From JACCYI01 sp963828075 (GTDB taxonomy: Bacteria; Actinomycetota; Thermoleophilia; Solirubrobacterales; Solirubrobacteraceae): DNA of 64,000 nucleotides. The notes under the pieces were generated by a model. It searched no databases, was not told the DNA's origin, and saw only the letters and a list, made by a program, of their open reading frames with translations. Position 1 is the first letter of the stretch. The number at the start of each line of letters is the position of its first letter. The position numbers were made by a program, and so were the translations under genes. Positions 8,464-16,703 of the stretch are shown here, piece by piece. The stretch spans positions 248,001-312,000 of the forward strand of contig CAWHDH010000017.1 of assembly GCA_963828075.1 (NCBI GenBank), written 5' to 3'.

Positions 8464-8898
8464 TCAGAAGACGCGAGGCGCCGGCGGCGCCAGCGCCGCG
8501 CGCATGGCGTCGCCGCAGAGATCCTCGAGCCCGAGGAGCAGCGCACGGACGAGCGCGAGCGGCTCGCGGTCCTCGTCGCGCATCCAGTCCGCGTTGTCGC
8601 GCGACTCGACGAACAGCGCGACCGCGTGGCGGTACGCGCTCAGGCGCGCGGGGCGAAGGACGATCGTCTGCATGCCGGGACGCAGCGCGAGGTCGGCGAG
8701 CTCGTCGCCGAGCGCCGTCAGCTCGCGAAGCTCGAGCACGTCGTCGACCGACATCTCGACGTTGCGGAAACGCTCGGCGGACGTGATGGCGATGGCGTGC
8801 GCCGACGCGCGGATCTCGCGGTCGGCGAGATCCAGGCAGGCGAGGACGAGCGATTCGCCGTCCAGTCCTGTCGAGATGTCGATGCGTGCGTTCACCAT
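8464..8898 (-). CDS. Hypothetical protein
   Basis: 144 residues, unrecognised. It reads as a small soluble alpha/beta protein: DGESLVLACLDLADREIRAS, then helices with SVDDVLELRELTALGDEL and RLSAYRHAVALFVESRDN. No metal motif, signal peptide or membrane helix is apparent. The open frame allows an ATG two codons earlier (8904), but a TACGTT box lies 8 bases before the ATG at 8898 and only 2 bases before 8904, so I chose 8898. It is divergent from the LacI regulator at 9050, and the inverted repeat at 8928-8939 lies where its -35 region would be. Confidence 0.65.
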   Translation of the reverse strand: MVNARIDISTGLDGESLVLACLDLADREIRASAHAIAITSAERFRNVEMSVDDVLELRELTALGDELADLALRPGMQTIVLRPARLSAYRHAVALFVESRDNADWMRDEDREPLALVRALLLGLEDLCGDAMRAALAPPAPRVF

Positions 8899-8906
8899 GT
8901 CCATAG

Positions 8907-8912
8907 AACGTA
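8907..8912 (-). promoter_or_regulatory. -10-like box TACGTT for the gene at 8898
   Basis: On the minus strand TACGTT precedes the ATG at 8898 by 8 bases, consistent with a leaderless transcript. Confidence 0.35.
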
Positions 8913-8927
8913 TCGACCCGCGAAACG

Positions 8928-8939
8928 GTTCACATGAAC
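8928..8939. promoter_or_regulatory. Short inverted repeat, possible LacI-type operator
   Basis: GTTCA-CA-TGAAC has two perfect 5-base arms. It lies between a hypothetical gene and the LacI-family gene at 9050, about 110 bases from the latter, and could serve either. The arms are short, so chance is possible. Confidence 0.25.
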
Positions 8940-9049
8940 TTCAGTACCCGCAACCGGCCATGTGCACCGCCTGCAAGCCGTCGACCGGATCGCGGGCGTG
9001 CGCGTTTCCGTTCCGGCGTGTTGCCGCCGCGCCGGATAATGGAGGTCAT

Positions 9050-10120
9050 ATGACCGACCGGACCGCGCGCCCCTCGATGCCCTCCACGCCGATGACGATG
9101 GCCGACGTCGCGACGCTCGCCGGCGTCTCCGTGCCCACGGTCTCGAAGGTCCTCAACGGCCGGCCCGACGTTGCCGCCGCGACCAGGACACGGGTCGAGC
9201 GCGTCATCTCCGAGCACGGCTTCGTGCGCAACCACGCCGCCCGGGCGCTGCGCTCGGCGCGCTCCGGGCTCGTCGACCTCGTGGTCCACGACCTCGAGAG
9301 CCCCTACCACCTCGAGATCATCCGCGGGGTCGAGGAGGGGTTCGAGGATCAGGACGTCGGCGTCGTCCTCTCCGCCGTCCACGGCGAGCGCAAGCGCGCC
9401 CGGCGGTGGCTCGAGGGTGTTCGCAACCGCTCGTCGGACGGCGCCGTGCTCGTCCTGTCGGGCGCGCAGCCGGAGCAGATGGCCGAGCTGCGCGCGATGG
9501 ACATCCCGTTCGTCCTGCTCGACCACTGGGGCCAGGCCGATCCCGGCATCCCGTCGGTCGGGGCGACGAACTGGGCGGGTGCCCGCGACGCGACGGAACA
9601 CCTGCTCTCGCTCGGGCACCAGCGCATCGCGATCATCGGCGGCGACCCCCACGCGCCGAGCGCCCACGCCCGTCTCGCCGGCTACCGCGCGGCGCTCGAG
9701 CAGGCCGGCCTGACGCCCGACCCGGACCTCAGCCGCCCGGGCGCCTACCGCGCCCCCACCGGCTACTCCGAGACGCTCGCGCTGCTCGACCTCGAGCGCC
9801 CGCCCACGGCGATCTTCGCGGGGAGCGACGAGCAGGCACTCGGGACGCTGCAGGCGCTGCGCGAGCGCGGCCTGCACGCGCCCGACGACATCAGCGTCGT
9901 CGGGTTCGACGACATCCCGTTCGCCGCGCTGACCGCGCCGCCGCTGACCACGGTCCGCCAGCCGCTCGTCGAGATGGGGCGCGTGGCGGCGGGCATGTTG
10001 ATGCAGCTGATCGCCGGCGAGGAGCTCGCCATGCGGCAGGTCGAGCTGGTGACGACGCTCGTCGAGCGCGAATCGACGGCGCCTCCCGGGGCGGTGACTT
10101 CGGGCGAACGGCATCGGTGA
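9050..10120 (+). CDS. LacI family transcriptional regulator
   Basis: 356 residues. The N-terminal helix-turn-helix and hinge are clear: MADVATLAGVSVPTVSKVLN, then RVERVISEHGFVRNHAARAL. The remainder is a periplasmic-binding-protein-like effector domain with SGLVDLVVHDLESPYH, LGHQRIAIIGGD, IFAGSDEQALG and DISVVGFDDIPF, ending with the usual TTVRQP segment. Such proteins usually repress sugar-use genes and respond to a sugar. GGAGG at 9041-9045 stands 4 bases before the ATG at 9050 and fixes the start. The nearest sugar operon is about 7 kb downstream; no direct neighbour reveals the target. Confidence 0.93.
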   Translation: MTDRTARPSMPSTPMTMADVATLAGVSVPTVSKVLNGRPDVAAATRTRVERVISEHGFVRNHAARALRSARSGLVDLVVHDLESPYHLEIIRGVEEGFEDQDVGVVLSAVHGERKRARRWLEGVRNRSSDGAVLVLSGAQPEQMAELRAMDIPFVLLDHWGQADPGIPSVGATNWAGARDATEHLLSLGHQRIAIIGGDPHAPSAHARLAGYRAALEQAGLTPDPDLSRPGAYRAPTGYSETLALLDLERPPTAIFAGSDEQALGTLQALRERGLHAPDDISVVGFDDIPFAALTAPPLTTVRQPLVEMGRVAAGMLMQLIAGEELAMRQVELVTTLVERESTAPPGAVTSGERHR

Positions 10121-10434
10121 GGGAAGCGGGTCCTGGGGGTGGGGCCGGTTCGTGGGGGCGGTGGGAAGTGGCGGGGCCGGCGTTGGACGGCATCGGGTGA
10201 GGGGGTTGGGTCTCGTGGCCGGCGCTGAGAGCGTGCATCGCGTCACACTCGGCGCGAAAATTGCCGGACGTGTGACGCTGGGCTCGCCAGGGCGGGCCTG
10301 ACGTCACACTCGGCGCGGAAAAACGCCGCGAGTGTGACGGGATGCACGCCGCGCTCGACCCCTCCACCTCCTTCACCCGCGGGGGTTCGCGCGGCTGGCC
10401 TATCACGGCACGATCCGAGTCTCAGCACGGGCGG
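10121..10434. other. Gene-free stretch with G-rich tract and palindromic element
   Basis: 314 bases between the LacI gene and the convergent PD40 gene. The first 60 bases or so are runs of G on the plus strand separated by short spacers. The middle (10233-10347) is a nested palindromic element described separately. The last 85 bases hold nothing I recognise. No open frame here looks coding. Confidence 0.7.
10233..10347. repeat. Nested palindromic element, two hairpins in a larger inverted repeat
   Basis: Hairpin 1 spans 10240-10278 with 9-base arms GCGTCACAC/GTGTGACGC. Hairpin 2 spans about 10302-10339, arms CGTCACACTCGGCG and CGCCGCGAGTGTGACG (one extra base). The outer ends also match: GTGCATCGCGTCACACTCG at 10233-10251 is nearly the reverse complement of CGAGTGTGACGGGATGCAC at 10329-10347. 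The same 13-base word GTCACACTCGGCG occurs twice in direct orientation and its complement appears on the right. The structure recalls REP/BIME-type or MITE-like elements placed between convergent genes. Confidence 0.7.
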
Positions 10435-12393
10435 CTACGCGCACATGAGCGCGACCTGGAAGTCCGCGGCGGTGCTCGAACCCTTGGTCGGGCCCGCGTA
10501 GCGGTTGGCGCCGTCGCCGCGGCTGACGAGTGTGGTCGTCGCGGCGTCGAGGTCTCGGACGAATATGCCGCGGGCGGAGTTGCACTTCGCGAACGCGAGG
10601 TTTGGCGCGTCGGAGGTGAACGCGACCCGGCGCCCGTCGCCGGAGATCGTCGGGTGCGAGCTCTGGCCGGTGGCGCCGGCGCCGAGCAGGCCGGTCGCGC
10701 GCGAGGCGAGGAGGGTGACGCCGGTCTCGCGATCGGCGACGAAGATGGCCGAGCGCCTCGCGCCGACCAGCCGGAGGGTGAACGCCACGCGGGACCCGTC
10801 CGCCGACAGCGCCGGCTCGGACGCCGAGGCGGCCGGCGCGAGTCCGTCGCCCGGCGCCGGCGCCACGACCTCGCGGCGCCCCGTCCCCAGGTCGGCGCGC
10901 TCGATGTGCGAGTGGCGCCCGTGCTCGGACACCGTGTAGGCGACGACCCGACCGTCGGCCGAGATGGCGGGCTCGTACGCCTCGGTCCCAAGAGCGCTCA
11001 CGCGCCGTGCGGCGCCGTCGGGCAGCCGCCGGACGTAGACGACCGAGCGCCCGTCCTCGAGTGCGGAGAAGGCGAGCCGGCGGCCGTCGCCGGACAGCGC
11101 GGGCTCCGACAGCGAGCGGGTGCCGCGCGGCGCCGGCACGCGGCGGGCGACCGCGCGGCGCAGGTCGCGCACATAGATGTCCAGGCGACCGCGCTCGGCC
11201 TCCGAGGACTCGTACGCGACGACGCGGCCGTCAGCCGAGACGGTGGGGTTGTAGGCCGATCGCGCAATCGGGCGGCGCTCGGTCGCCCCGAGGTCGAGCG
11301 CCGTGCGCGACGCGAGCCGGGTGCGCCCGCGCCGGGCGTCGCGCACGAAGACCTGCATCTGCCCGTAGCGCTTGGCGAAGTTCAGGTTCCCCTCGGCCGA
11401 CTCGAACGCGACCACGCGGCCGTCGGCCGACACCGACGGGTTGTAGGCCGAGCGCGGCGTGCGGCGGATCCCGCGCTCGGGCTCGGCGACCGCCTTCGGG
11501 GCGCTTCGCCCGTCCGCCGCGACGCCGAAGACGCCGATCTCCCCGCGCGTCTTGGCCCCGGCCAGCGCGGCCTCGTAGCGCTCGAAGACGACGCGCGAGC
11601 CGCCCGCCGCGAAGGCCGCGTTGTTCGAGTAGTTCGACGCGGTCGCGACCGACGCGCGCGGCAGCCGCAGCGGCGGCGGGCCGTTGTAGCGGGTCTGATG
11701 CAGCCAGCGCGGGACCTGGCGCAGCTGGCGGCGGAGCAGCAGCCGCGCCTGCCCGGCCGGGATCGCCTGACCCTCGACGCCCCGGCGCAGCTCGGCGCGC
11801 AGCGTCGCCACCGCCTCGCGCTCGGCGTGCGATCGCGAGAGGCCATTGAGCCGGCAGATCTGGACGGGGGAGAGCTCGGCGCGGCGCAGCGCCTGGAACT
11901 CCTCGCGGCTCGTCACGCCGAAGATCGCCGGAGCGTGATCCGGGATCGCGTTCTGGTGCAGCGAGTGGAAGAAGATGTGCTGGGCGAGGTGGCCCTGGGT
12001 CAGCGTGCGCAGCGCCCGGCGCTGCAGCATCGCGAGCCGGTGTGGCTCGCGCAGCCGGCCACGCCACGGCTCGACGAGCGCGGCCGCCAGCTCCTCGGGG
12101 TCCTTTCCGCGCGTGCGCGCGAGGTCGGCCAGGCTGCGGGTGTCGTCGCGCAGCCAGCGCCAGACGTCGCCGCGCTTGACGCCGAGCAGCGCGTGGAGCC
12201 GGCGCTCGTCGTACGGGAGCCAGTGCTGCATCACCCAGCGCTCGTTGGGCAGCCAGTGCGGAGGCGCGCCGTTCGGGGCCTCGGAGTCCAGCGACGCCGA
12301 CTGCGGCTTGGCGGGAAGCTGCAGCTGGGCGCTCGCCGAGGCCGTGCCGGTCAACGCCGCGACCAGGGCGGCGACGGCGATCAGGCGCTTCAT
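10435..12393 (-). CDS. Secreted PD40/TolB-like beta-propeller protein
   Basis: 652 residues. Residues 1-22 are a signal peptide (KRLIAVAALVAALTGTASA). About 40-230 form a helical domain with PHWLPNERWVMQHWLPYDER and HIFFHSLHQNAIP, unrecognised. From about 235 there are six to seven repeats of the PD40 type, each with a core such as NPSVSADGRVVAFESAE, NPTVSADGRVVAYESSE, EPALSGDGRRLAFSALED and HPTISGDGRRVAFTSDAP, giving a propeller. Propellers of this type bind proteins or polymers outside the membrane. The ATG overlaps the sortase stop by four bases (TCAT on the plus strand), so the two are probably translated together; a TAGTGT box six bases upstream could also give a separate leaderless message. 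Confidence 0.88.
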   Translation of the reverse strand: MKRLIAVAALVAALTGTASASAQLQLPAKPQSASLDSEAPNGAPPHWLPNERWVMQHWLPYDERRLHALLGVKRGDVWRWLRDDTRSLADLARTRGKDPEELAAALVEPWRGRLREPHRLAMLQRRALRTLTQGHLAQHIFFHSLHQNAIPDHAPAIFGVTSREEFQALRRAELSPVQICRLNGLSRSHAEREAVATLRAELRRGVEGQAIPAGQARLLLRRQLRQVPRWLHQTRYNGPPPLRLPRASVATASNYSNNAAFAAGGSRVVFERYEAALAGAKTRGEIGVFGVAADGRSAPKAVAEPERGIRRTPRSAYNPSVSADGRVVAFESAEGNLNFAKRYGQMQVFVRDARRGRTRLASRTALDLGATERRPIARSAYNPTVSADGRVVAYESSEAERGRLDIYVRDLRRAVARRVPAPRGTRSLSEPALSGDGRRLAFSALEDGRSVVYVRRLPDGAARRVSALGTEAYEPAISADGRVVAYTVSEHGRHSHIERADLGTGRREVVAPAPGDGLAPAASASEPALSADGSRVAFTLRLVGARRSAIFVADRETGVTLLASRATGLLGAGATGQSSHPTISGDGRRVAFTSDAPNLAFAKCNSARGIFVRDLDAATTTLVSRGDGANRYAGPTKGSSTAADFQVALMCA

Positions 12394-13121
12394 GGATCGA
12401 CACTAACCGCTGTGCGACCCTGCGGGTCCACCCCAGCCGACCTTGATCGACCGGACGGCTGATCGGGTACGGCGTAGACCACCACGTTGTTCTCGTAATG
12501 ACCGCCGGCTCGGTCGAACTTCCCGCCGCAGGTGATCAGCCGCAGCGCCGGTCCGCGCACGGTGCGGTAGACCCGGGACGTCGGGAAGTCAGCTTTGGGA
12601 TAGGACGCCACCCGCTGGACCGCGAAGACGTGGCGGTGGCCGAGGCGGTCGGCGACCACGATCCGGCTGCCGCGCCGAAGCGTCCGCAGCCGCGCGAACA
12701 CGGCGGGGCCGTCGCGGTCGTCGAGATGCCCGGCGAGGACGGCGGCTCCCGGCGCTCCGGGGCGCGGCCCGGCTGCCCACCAGCCGACCTGCGCCGGGTC
12801 GGCCGGTGCTTCGAGGCGGCCGGCGCGGTCGACGCCGAGACCGACGATCCGGGCGGACACGCCGATCGCGGGGATGGCGATCGAGACAGGACGGCCGGGT
12901 CGCGGCGGCCGGGCCGCGGCGCGCGGCCGGACCGACTTGGCTGCCGCGGCGGACGGCCGCTCGTCGCTCGCCAGGACCGCCCGCGCCGGCGAGCTTGAGG
13001 GCTCGGCGCTCGTCGCCGGCTCACCACCGCCGCAGCCCGCGAGCAGCGCGCAGGCGAGCAGCGCCGCCGGCGCCGAGCGGGTCAGCGGATCTCGCGTCGC
13101 CGCCGGCGCAGGCCCGCGCAC
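12390..13121 (-). CDS. Class F-type sortase with lipoprotein-like signal
   Basis: 243 residues from the GTG at 13121. Sortase domain about 75-220: SIAIPAIGVSARI, catalytic His in AGHLDD (about 132), catalytic Cys in LRLITCGG (about 198) and the following KFDRAGGHYENNVVVYA with the conserved Arg. Sortases cut a C-terminal sorting motif of exported proteins and attach them to cell wall or to each other. Near the N-terminus LLACALLAGC is a hydrophobic stretch ending in a lipobox, so the enzyme may be a lipoprotein. The start is uncertain: a CTG at 13085 overlaps the upstream stop, while the GTG lies 12 codons earlier inside the upstream gene and gives a proper signal peptide. It lies in an operon with the small wall-like protein upstream and the PD40 protein downstream. 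Confidence 0.88.
   Translation of the reverse strand: MRGPAPAATRDPLTRSAPAALLACALLAGCGGGEPATSAEPSSSPARAVLASDERPSAAAAKSVRPRAAARPPRPGRPVSIAIPAIGVSARIVGLGVDRAGRLEAPADPAQVGWWAAGPRPGAPGAAVLAGHLDDRDGPAVFARLRTLRRGSRIVVADRLGHRHVFAVQRVASYPKADFPTSRVYRTVRGPALRLITCGGKFDRAGGHYENNVVVYAVPDQPSGRSRSAGVDPQGRTAVSVDP
12400..12405 (-). promoter_or_regulatory. -10-like box TAGTGT before the PD40 gene
   Basis: On the minus strand TAGTGT lies six bases before the ATG at 12393, inside the end of the sortase gene. It may add an internal promoter to the operon. Confidence 0.25.
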
Positions 13122-13501
13122 AGGGCTCCGACCGCGAGGCCACCGAGGAGCAGGAGCCCCGGGAGGCTGGCCTGCCGGCCCGGCGCGGCGGTGGTGGCTG
13201 CGAGGCCGCCGAGGCCCGTGTCCACGCCGCCGACCGGGATGCCGGCCGCCCGGTAGGCGGCGTCGATCGCCGCGCGCACCGCCTCTGGGGTCGTGCCGTT
13301 CTCCCGCAGGCAGTCGTCGAACTCCGTCCCGCTGAACGCGCGACCGCGGCAGTCGCCCGGGACGGCCTTGTCGCAGGCGTCGCGGACGCTGTCGGGGGAG
13401 AAGTCGGCGCACTCGACGATCGTCCCGTCCTGCGCGGCCGCGGGCGTAGCGACAGTCGCCAGGGCGATCGCCAGGACGAGGATGGGCAGAGCTCGGCGCA
13501 C
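13082..13501 (-). CDS. Small exported protein with sorting-signal-like C-terminus
   Basis: 139 residues from the GTG at 13501, preceded by GGAGG five bases upstream, which decides the start. Residues 1-23 are a signal peptide (RRALPILVLAIALATVATP, cleavage after AAA). The mature part carries four cysteines in DGTIVECADF, VRDACDKA, PGDCRG and FDDCLRE, suggesting two disulfides. The C-terminus has LAATT (100-104), a linker, a hydrophobic helix LPGLLLLGGLAVGALCAG and a basic tail LRRRRRE, the layout of a cell-wall sorting signal, though no exact LPXTG or LAXTG is present. The gene overlaps the following sortase gene, so it is the obvious candidate substrate. Otherwise unrecognised. Confidence 0.75.
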   Translation of the reverse strand: MRRALPILVLAIALATVATPAAAQDGTIVECADFSPDSVRDACDKAVPGDCRGRAFSGTEFDDCLRENGTTPEAVRAAIDAAYRAAGIPVGGVDTGLGGLAATTAAPGRQASLPGLLLLGGLAVGALCAGLRRRRREIR

Positions 13502-13650
13502 GGGGACCTCCAGGACGGGCGGTGGTGCCGCCGGTGCCGGCGGCGCGTCTCGGAGTCCTTCGTGCCCCGTGACCGCGATCCTGCGGGCGGCGGCGTGCGC
13601 GGCGGCGGACGCGCCCGCGCGGCGCGCTTCGGTGCATTTGACGGCGTGTT

Positions 13651-13666
13651 GGTTCGGTGACGAACC
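13651..13666. promoter_or_regulatory. Inverted repeat upstream of the LuxR regulator
   Basis: GGTTCG-GTGA-CGAACC has perfect 6-base arms and is followed at once by AACCGGTT, a second palindrome (13663-13670). It is about 75 bases before the ATG at 13742 and 150 bases upstream of the divergent sortase operon. It may bind the LuxR protein itself or another regulator. Confidence 0.35.
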
Positions 13667-13741
13667 GGTTCGCGGTCTCACCTTGCAACCAAGTGACGCT
13701 CCGGGACGTTGTGTCAACGCGTGGTGAAGCCCTCCCTGCCC

Positions 13742-14515
13742 ATGAACGCCGACATTGGTCCCCGCGACGAGACGCTCGTGGCGCTGCTGGGCGACGTCCA
13801 CACCCACCTCGATCTGCAGGACTTCCGGCCGGCGTTGCTTCAAGCCCTGGCGCGAGCGGTCCCGGTGGACCAGGTCTCGCTCAACTCGCTCGGGTCGGCG
13901 CCCGGGGAGGCCGTCTCGCTGTCGGCCCCCGCCATCCCCGCCAACATCGCCGAGCGCTTCGCCCGGCACGCGCACGAGCATCCGCTCATCGTCGAGCTCG
14001 AGCGCTCGTCGGACTCCGGACCCCGCAGGATTTCCGACGTCATCGACCGCCGGGCGTTCCGCGCGCTCCCGATCTACCGCGACGTCTACCGGGAGCTCGG
14101 CCTCGCCCACGAGGTGGCGTTCGCGCTCGGCGGCCCGGGCGGCCACCTCGTCGTGGCGCTGAGCCGGCGCCGCAAGGACTTCACCGACGCGGAATGCGCG
14201 CTGCTCGAACGCGCGCGCCCCCACCTCGTCCGGGCGTACCGCAACGCCGTCGCGTACACCAGCCTGCTCACCCGGCTGGCCGAGGCGCCGATCGAGCCGC
14301 CTGCGGACCTCTTCGGCTATGGCCTCACCCCGCGCGAGACCGAGATCGTCCGCCGGGTCGCCTCCGGGCACTCGAACCGCGAGATCGCCGACCAGCTCGG
14401 CGTCACCACCCGGACCCTGTACAAGCACCTCGAGCACGCCTACCGCAAGATGGGCGTTCACAGCCGCTCCGACGCCGCGCGCGTCGCCTGGAGCGATCAC
14501 GTCGGTCCCCTCTAG
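13742..14515 (+). CDS. LuxR family transcriptional regulator
   Basis: 257 residues. The C-terminal DNA-binding domain is unmistakable: LTPRETEIVRRVASGHSNRE, then IADQLGVTTRTLYKHLEHAY and KMGVHSRSDAARVAW. The N-terminal 190 residues look like a GAF-type sensor without the receiver Asp of NarL-type regulators. The ligand is unknown. The neighbours (divergent sortase operon, convergent amidohydrolase) do not settle its target. In-frame GTG codons at 13721 and 13724 and a TTG at 13709 are possible starts; none has a good ribosome binding site and I chose the ATG. The stop overlaps the end of the convergent nitrilase gene by four bases. Confidence 0.88.
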   Translation: MNADIGPRDETLVALLGDVHTHLDLQDFRPALLQALARAVPVDQVSLNSLGSAPGEAVSLSAPAIPANIAERFARHAHEHPLIVELERSSDSGPRRISDVIDRRAFRALPIYRDVYRELGLAHEVAFALGGPGGHLVVALSRRRKDFTDAECALLERARPHLVRAYRNAVAYTSLLTRLAEAPIEPPADLFGYGLTPRETEIVRRVASGHSNREIADQLGVTTRTLYKHLEHAYRKMGVHSRSDAARVAWSDHVGPL

Positions 14516-15369
14516 GAGAGGACCGCGCCGAGCGGTTCCTCGCCGCCGGCGGCGCCGTAGGCCGCGGGGCGCCGGTCGGCCAGGTGGTCGACGAAGCCGC
14601 GCGAGGCCGCGCTCGCGGCCGCGGGGTCGACCGTGGCCAGCGCCACATCCGCCCGATGTCCCGTGCTGGAGAGGATCCGGCCGTCGGGGTCGACGACCTT
14701 CGCGTGCCCGAGGAATCGCAGGCGTCCCCAGCGGCCGGTGAGATTCGACGACACCCAGACGACCTGGCTCTCGATCGCCCGCGCACGATCCACGACGTCG
14801 AAATGCAGCGTCTGGCGGTCGTTCCGGATCCGGGCGGCGGGATGGTGGCGGTCCACCGGCCACGCGGACAGCGCCGCGACGATCTCGGCCCCGCCGACGG
14901 CGAGCGCCCGCGCCGCCTCGGGGAAGAGCTTGTCGTAGCAGAGCAGCATCCCCACCCGGCCGACGGGCGTGTCGAACGTGGAGAAGCCCTCGCCGGACGT
15001 GTAGGCGAACCGCTCGGCGGGCGGGAGGTGCACCTTGCGATGGCGCCCGAGGACGCCGTCGCCGCTCACGCACACGGCGGAGGAGTACCGCCCTGACGGC
15101 GCCGTCTCGGTGTAGCCGATGCAGACCACGGTGTCGCCGGCCAGGGCGATGAGGCGCGCGATCTCAGGCCCGTCCGGATCGAGCGCCGGCGGGAGGTCGG
15201 GGGCTCCGTCGCTCTCGAGGATGTAGCCGCCGAGCGCGGACTCCGGGAACACCACCAGGCGCGCGCCGCGGGCCCGGCAGGCGGCGAGCGTGCGCTCGAC
15301 GCGGGCGAGCCCTGCGTCGAGGTCGCGCCCGAAGGGCGCCGCGACGGCGGCGAGCGCGTGCACGGGCAT
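14512..15369 (-). CDS. Carbon-nitrogen hydrolase (nitrilase superfamily)
   Basis: 285 residues, normal for a single-domain nitrilase-superfamily amidase. The Glu-Lys-Cys triad is complete: E43 in VVFPESALGG, K112 in GRHRKVHLPP and C144 in MLLCYDKLFPE. The family hydrolyses amides, nitriles or carbamoyl groups; the glycine-rich GEGFSTFDTPVGRVG and the DRARAIESQVVWVSSN stretch place it among amidases such as N-carbamoylputrescine or omega-amidase-like enzymes rather than true nitrilases. Cytosolic. It stands alone on the minus strand between the LuxR gene and the ROK gene. Substrate unknown. Confidence 0.9.
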   Translation of the reverse strand: MPVHALAAVAAPFGRDLDAGLARVERTLAACRARGARLVVFPESALGGYILESDGAPDLPPALDPDGPEIARLIALAGDTVVCIGYTETAPSGRYSSAVCVSGDGVLGRHRKVHLPPAERFAYTSGEGFSTFDTPVGRVGMLLCYDKLFPEAARALAVGGAEIVAALSAWPVDRHHPAARIRNDRQTLHFDVVDRARAIESQVVWVSSNLTGRWGRLRFLGHAKVVDPDGRILSSTGHRADVALATVDPAAASAASRGFVDHLADRRPAAYGAAGGEEPLGAVLS

Positions 15370-15469
15370 AAGGCGAATGTGGCGGGTCGGCGCTCTGCGC
15401 GCAAGCGCCGGCCGGTCGAACGTTCGTCGAGTCCGATCCGACCGCCAGGCCGGGACGGGGGCCGGCGCG

Positions 15470-16663
15470 TCAGGCCGGCGCGGCGAGGGCGTCGTCGACG
15501 GCCTCCGGCGAGAGCACGTGCTCGATCACCGTGGTGGCCGCGCCGATGACGCCGGCCCGGTCGCCGAGCTGGCTGCGCACGATGCGCAGGCTCCGCGTCG
15601 CCAGCGGCAGCGAGCGCTGGTAGACGATCTCGCGGACGCCGGCCAGCAGCTGCTCGTGGGCCTCGGCGACGTCGCCGCCGATCACGATCACGGTCGGGTT
15701 GAGCAGGTTCACCGACGCGGCGAGGACCTCCCCGAGGGTGCGCCCGGCCTGGCGGACGAGCTGGACGGCGTCCGGCTGCCCGGCCCGCACGTAGCGGACG
15801 ACGTCTGCGCTGGTCTCCGCCTGCAGGCCGAGCTCGCGCAGCCGCCCCGCCAGCGCCCGCCCGCCGGCGACCGCCTCCAGGCAGCCGGTGTTGCCGCACG
15901 CGCAGACGACGTCGTCGCGCCCGGAGACGTGGATGTGGCCCATGTCGCCGGCGGCGCCGTGGCTGCCGCGCTGGATCCGCCCGCCCGCGACGATGCCGGC
16001 GCCGATCCCGGTCCCGACCTTGACGAACAGCAGGTCCTCGGCGTCGCGCCACGCGACCGCCTGCTCGCCGCGGGCCATGACGTTGACGTCGTTGTCGACG
16101 AGGGCCGGGACCCCGAACCGTGCCGACAGCCGCTCACCGACCGGATAGTCGTCCCAGCCGGGCATGATCGGCGGCGCCACGGGTCGACCGGTAAGGAACT
16201 CGACCGGTCCCGGCACGCCGACGCCGACCCCGCGGACGTCGGAGGGTGGCCGTCCCGTCTCGGCCAGCAGCGCGTCGAACGTCGCCTCGAGCCAGTCGAG
16301 GACCGCCTCCGGGCCCTCGGCGATGGCGATCACGTGGCTGCGCTCGGCGAGGACGTCGCCGCCCAGGTCGCAGACCGCGATGCGGGAGTGGGTGGCGCCG
16401 AGATCCGCGGCGAGCACGACGCCCGCCACCCGGTTGAACGCCAGGACGGTCGCCGGCCGGCCGCCGGTCGACGACCCCTCGGCGGTGGAGATCAGGAACC
16501 TGTGGGCGGCGAGGGCCTCGAGCCGCTGGGCGACGGTCGAGCGGCCGAGCCCGGTCACCTCGGCGAGCTCCGCGCGCGTCGTCGCCTGCCCCTCGCGGAT
16601 CAGCTGCAGCATCGCGCCGGCGCCGCGCATCCCAGTGCGGCCGGCTCGGGTGGGAATCGGCAT
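15470..16663 (-). CDS. ROK family transcriptional regulator
   Basis: 397 residues from the ATG at 16663. An N-terminal winged helix (LQLIREGQATTRAELAEVTG, LGRSTVAQRLEAL) is joined to a ROK sugar-kinase-like domain with VVLAADLGATHSRIAVCDLG, GVGVGVPGPVEF, the zinc-type motif CACGNTGCLEAVAG and VIVIGGDVAE. Such NagC/XylR-type proteins bind a sugar and repress sugar genes. It is divergent from the 16.8-26.9 kb sugar operon and is the likely regulator of it. The frame is open to an ATG at 16732, but the intervening region holds operator-like and promoter-like sequence, so I prefer 16663. Confidence 0.9.
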   Translation of the reverse strand: MPIPTRAGRTGMRGAGAMLQLIREGQATTRAELAEVTGLGRSTVAQRLEALAAHRFLISTAEGSSTGGRPATVLAFNRVAGVVLAADLGATHSRIAVCDLGGDVLAERSHVIAIAEGPEAVLDWLEATFDALLAETGRPPSDVRGVGVGVPGPVEFLTGRPVAPPIMPGWDDYPVGERLSARFGVPALVDNDVNVMARGEQAVAWRDAEDLLFVKVGTGIGAGIVAGGRIQRGSHGAAGDMGHIHVSGRDDVVCACGNTGCLEAVAGGRALAGRLRELGLQAETSADVVRYVRAGQPDAVQLVRQAGRTLGEVLAASVNLLNPTVIVIGGDVAEAHEQLLAGVREIVYQRSLPLATRSLRIVRSQLGDRAGVIGAATTVIEHVLSPEAVDDALAAPA

Positions 16664-16703
16664 GCGGGGCGTAGTGAAGCCTCGCCGGCGGCGGTTGTCA
16701 AGC

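Noticed and set aside
10233..10347. Simple intrinsic terminator for the LacI and PD40 genes
   Set aside because: It may act as one, but its two nested hairpins with shared words are more complex, and there is no T-run, so I list it as a repeat element.
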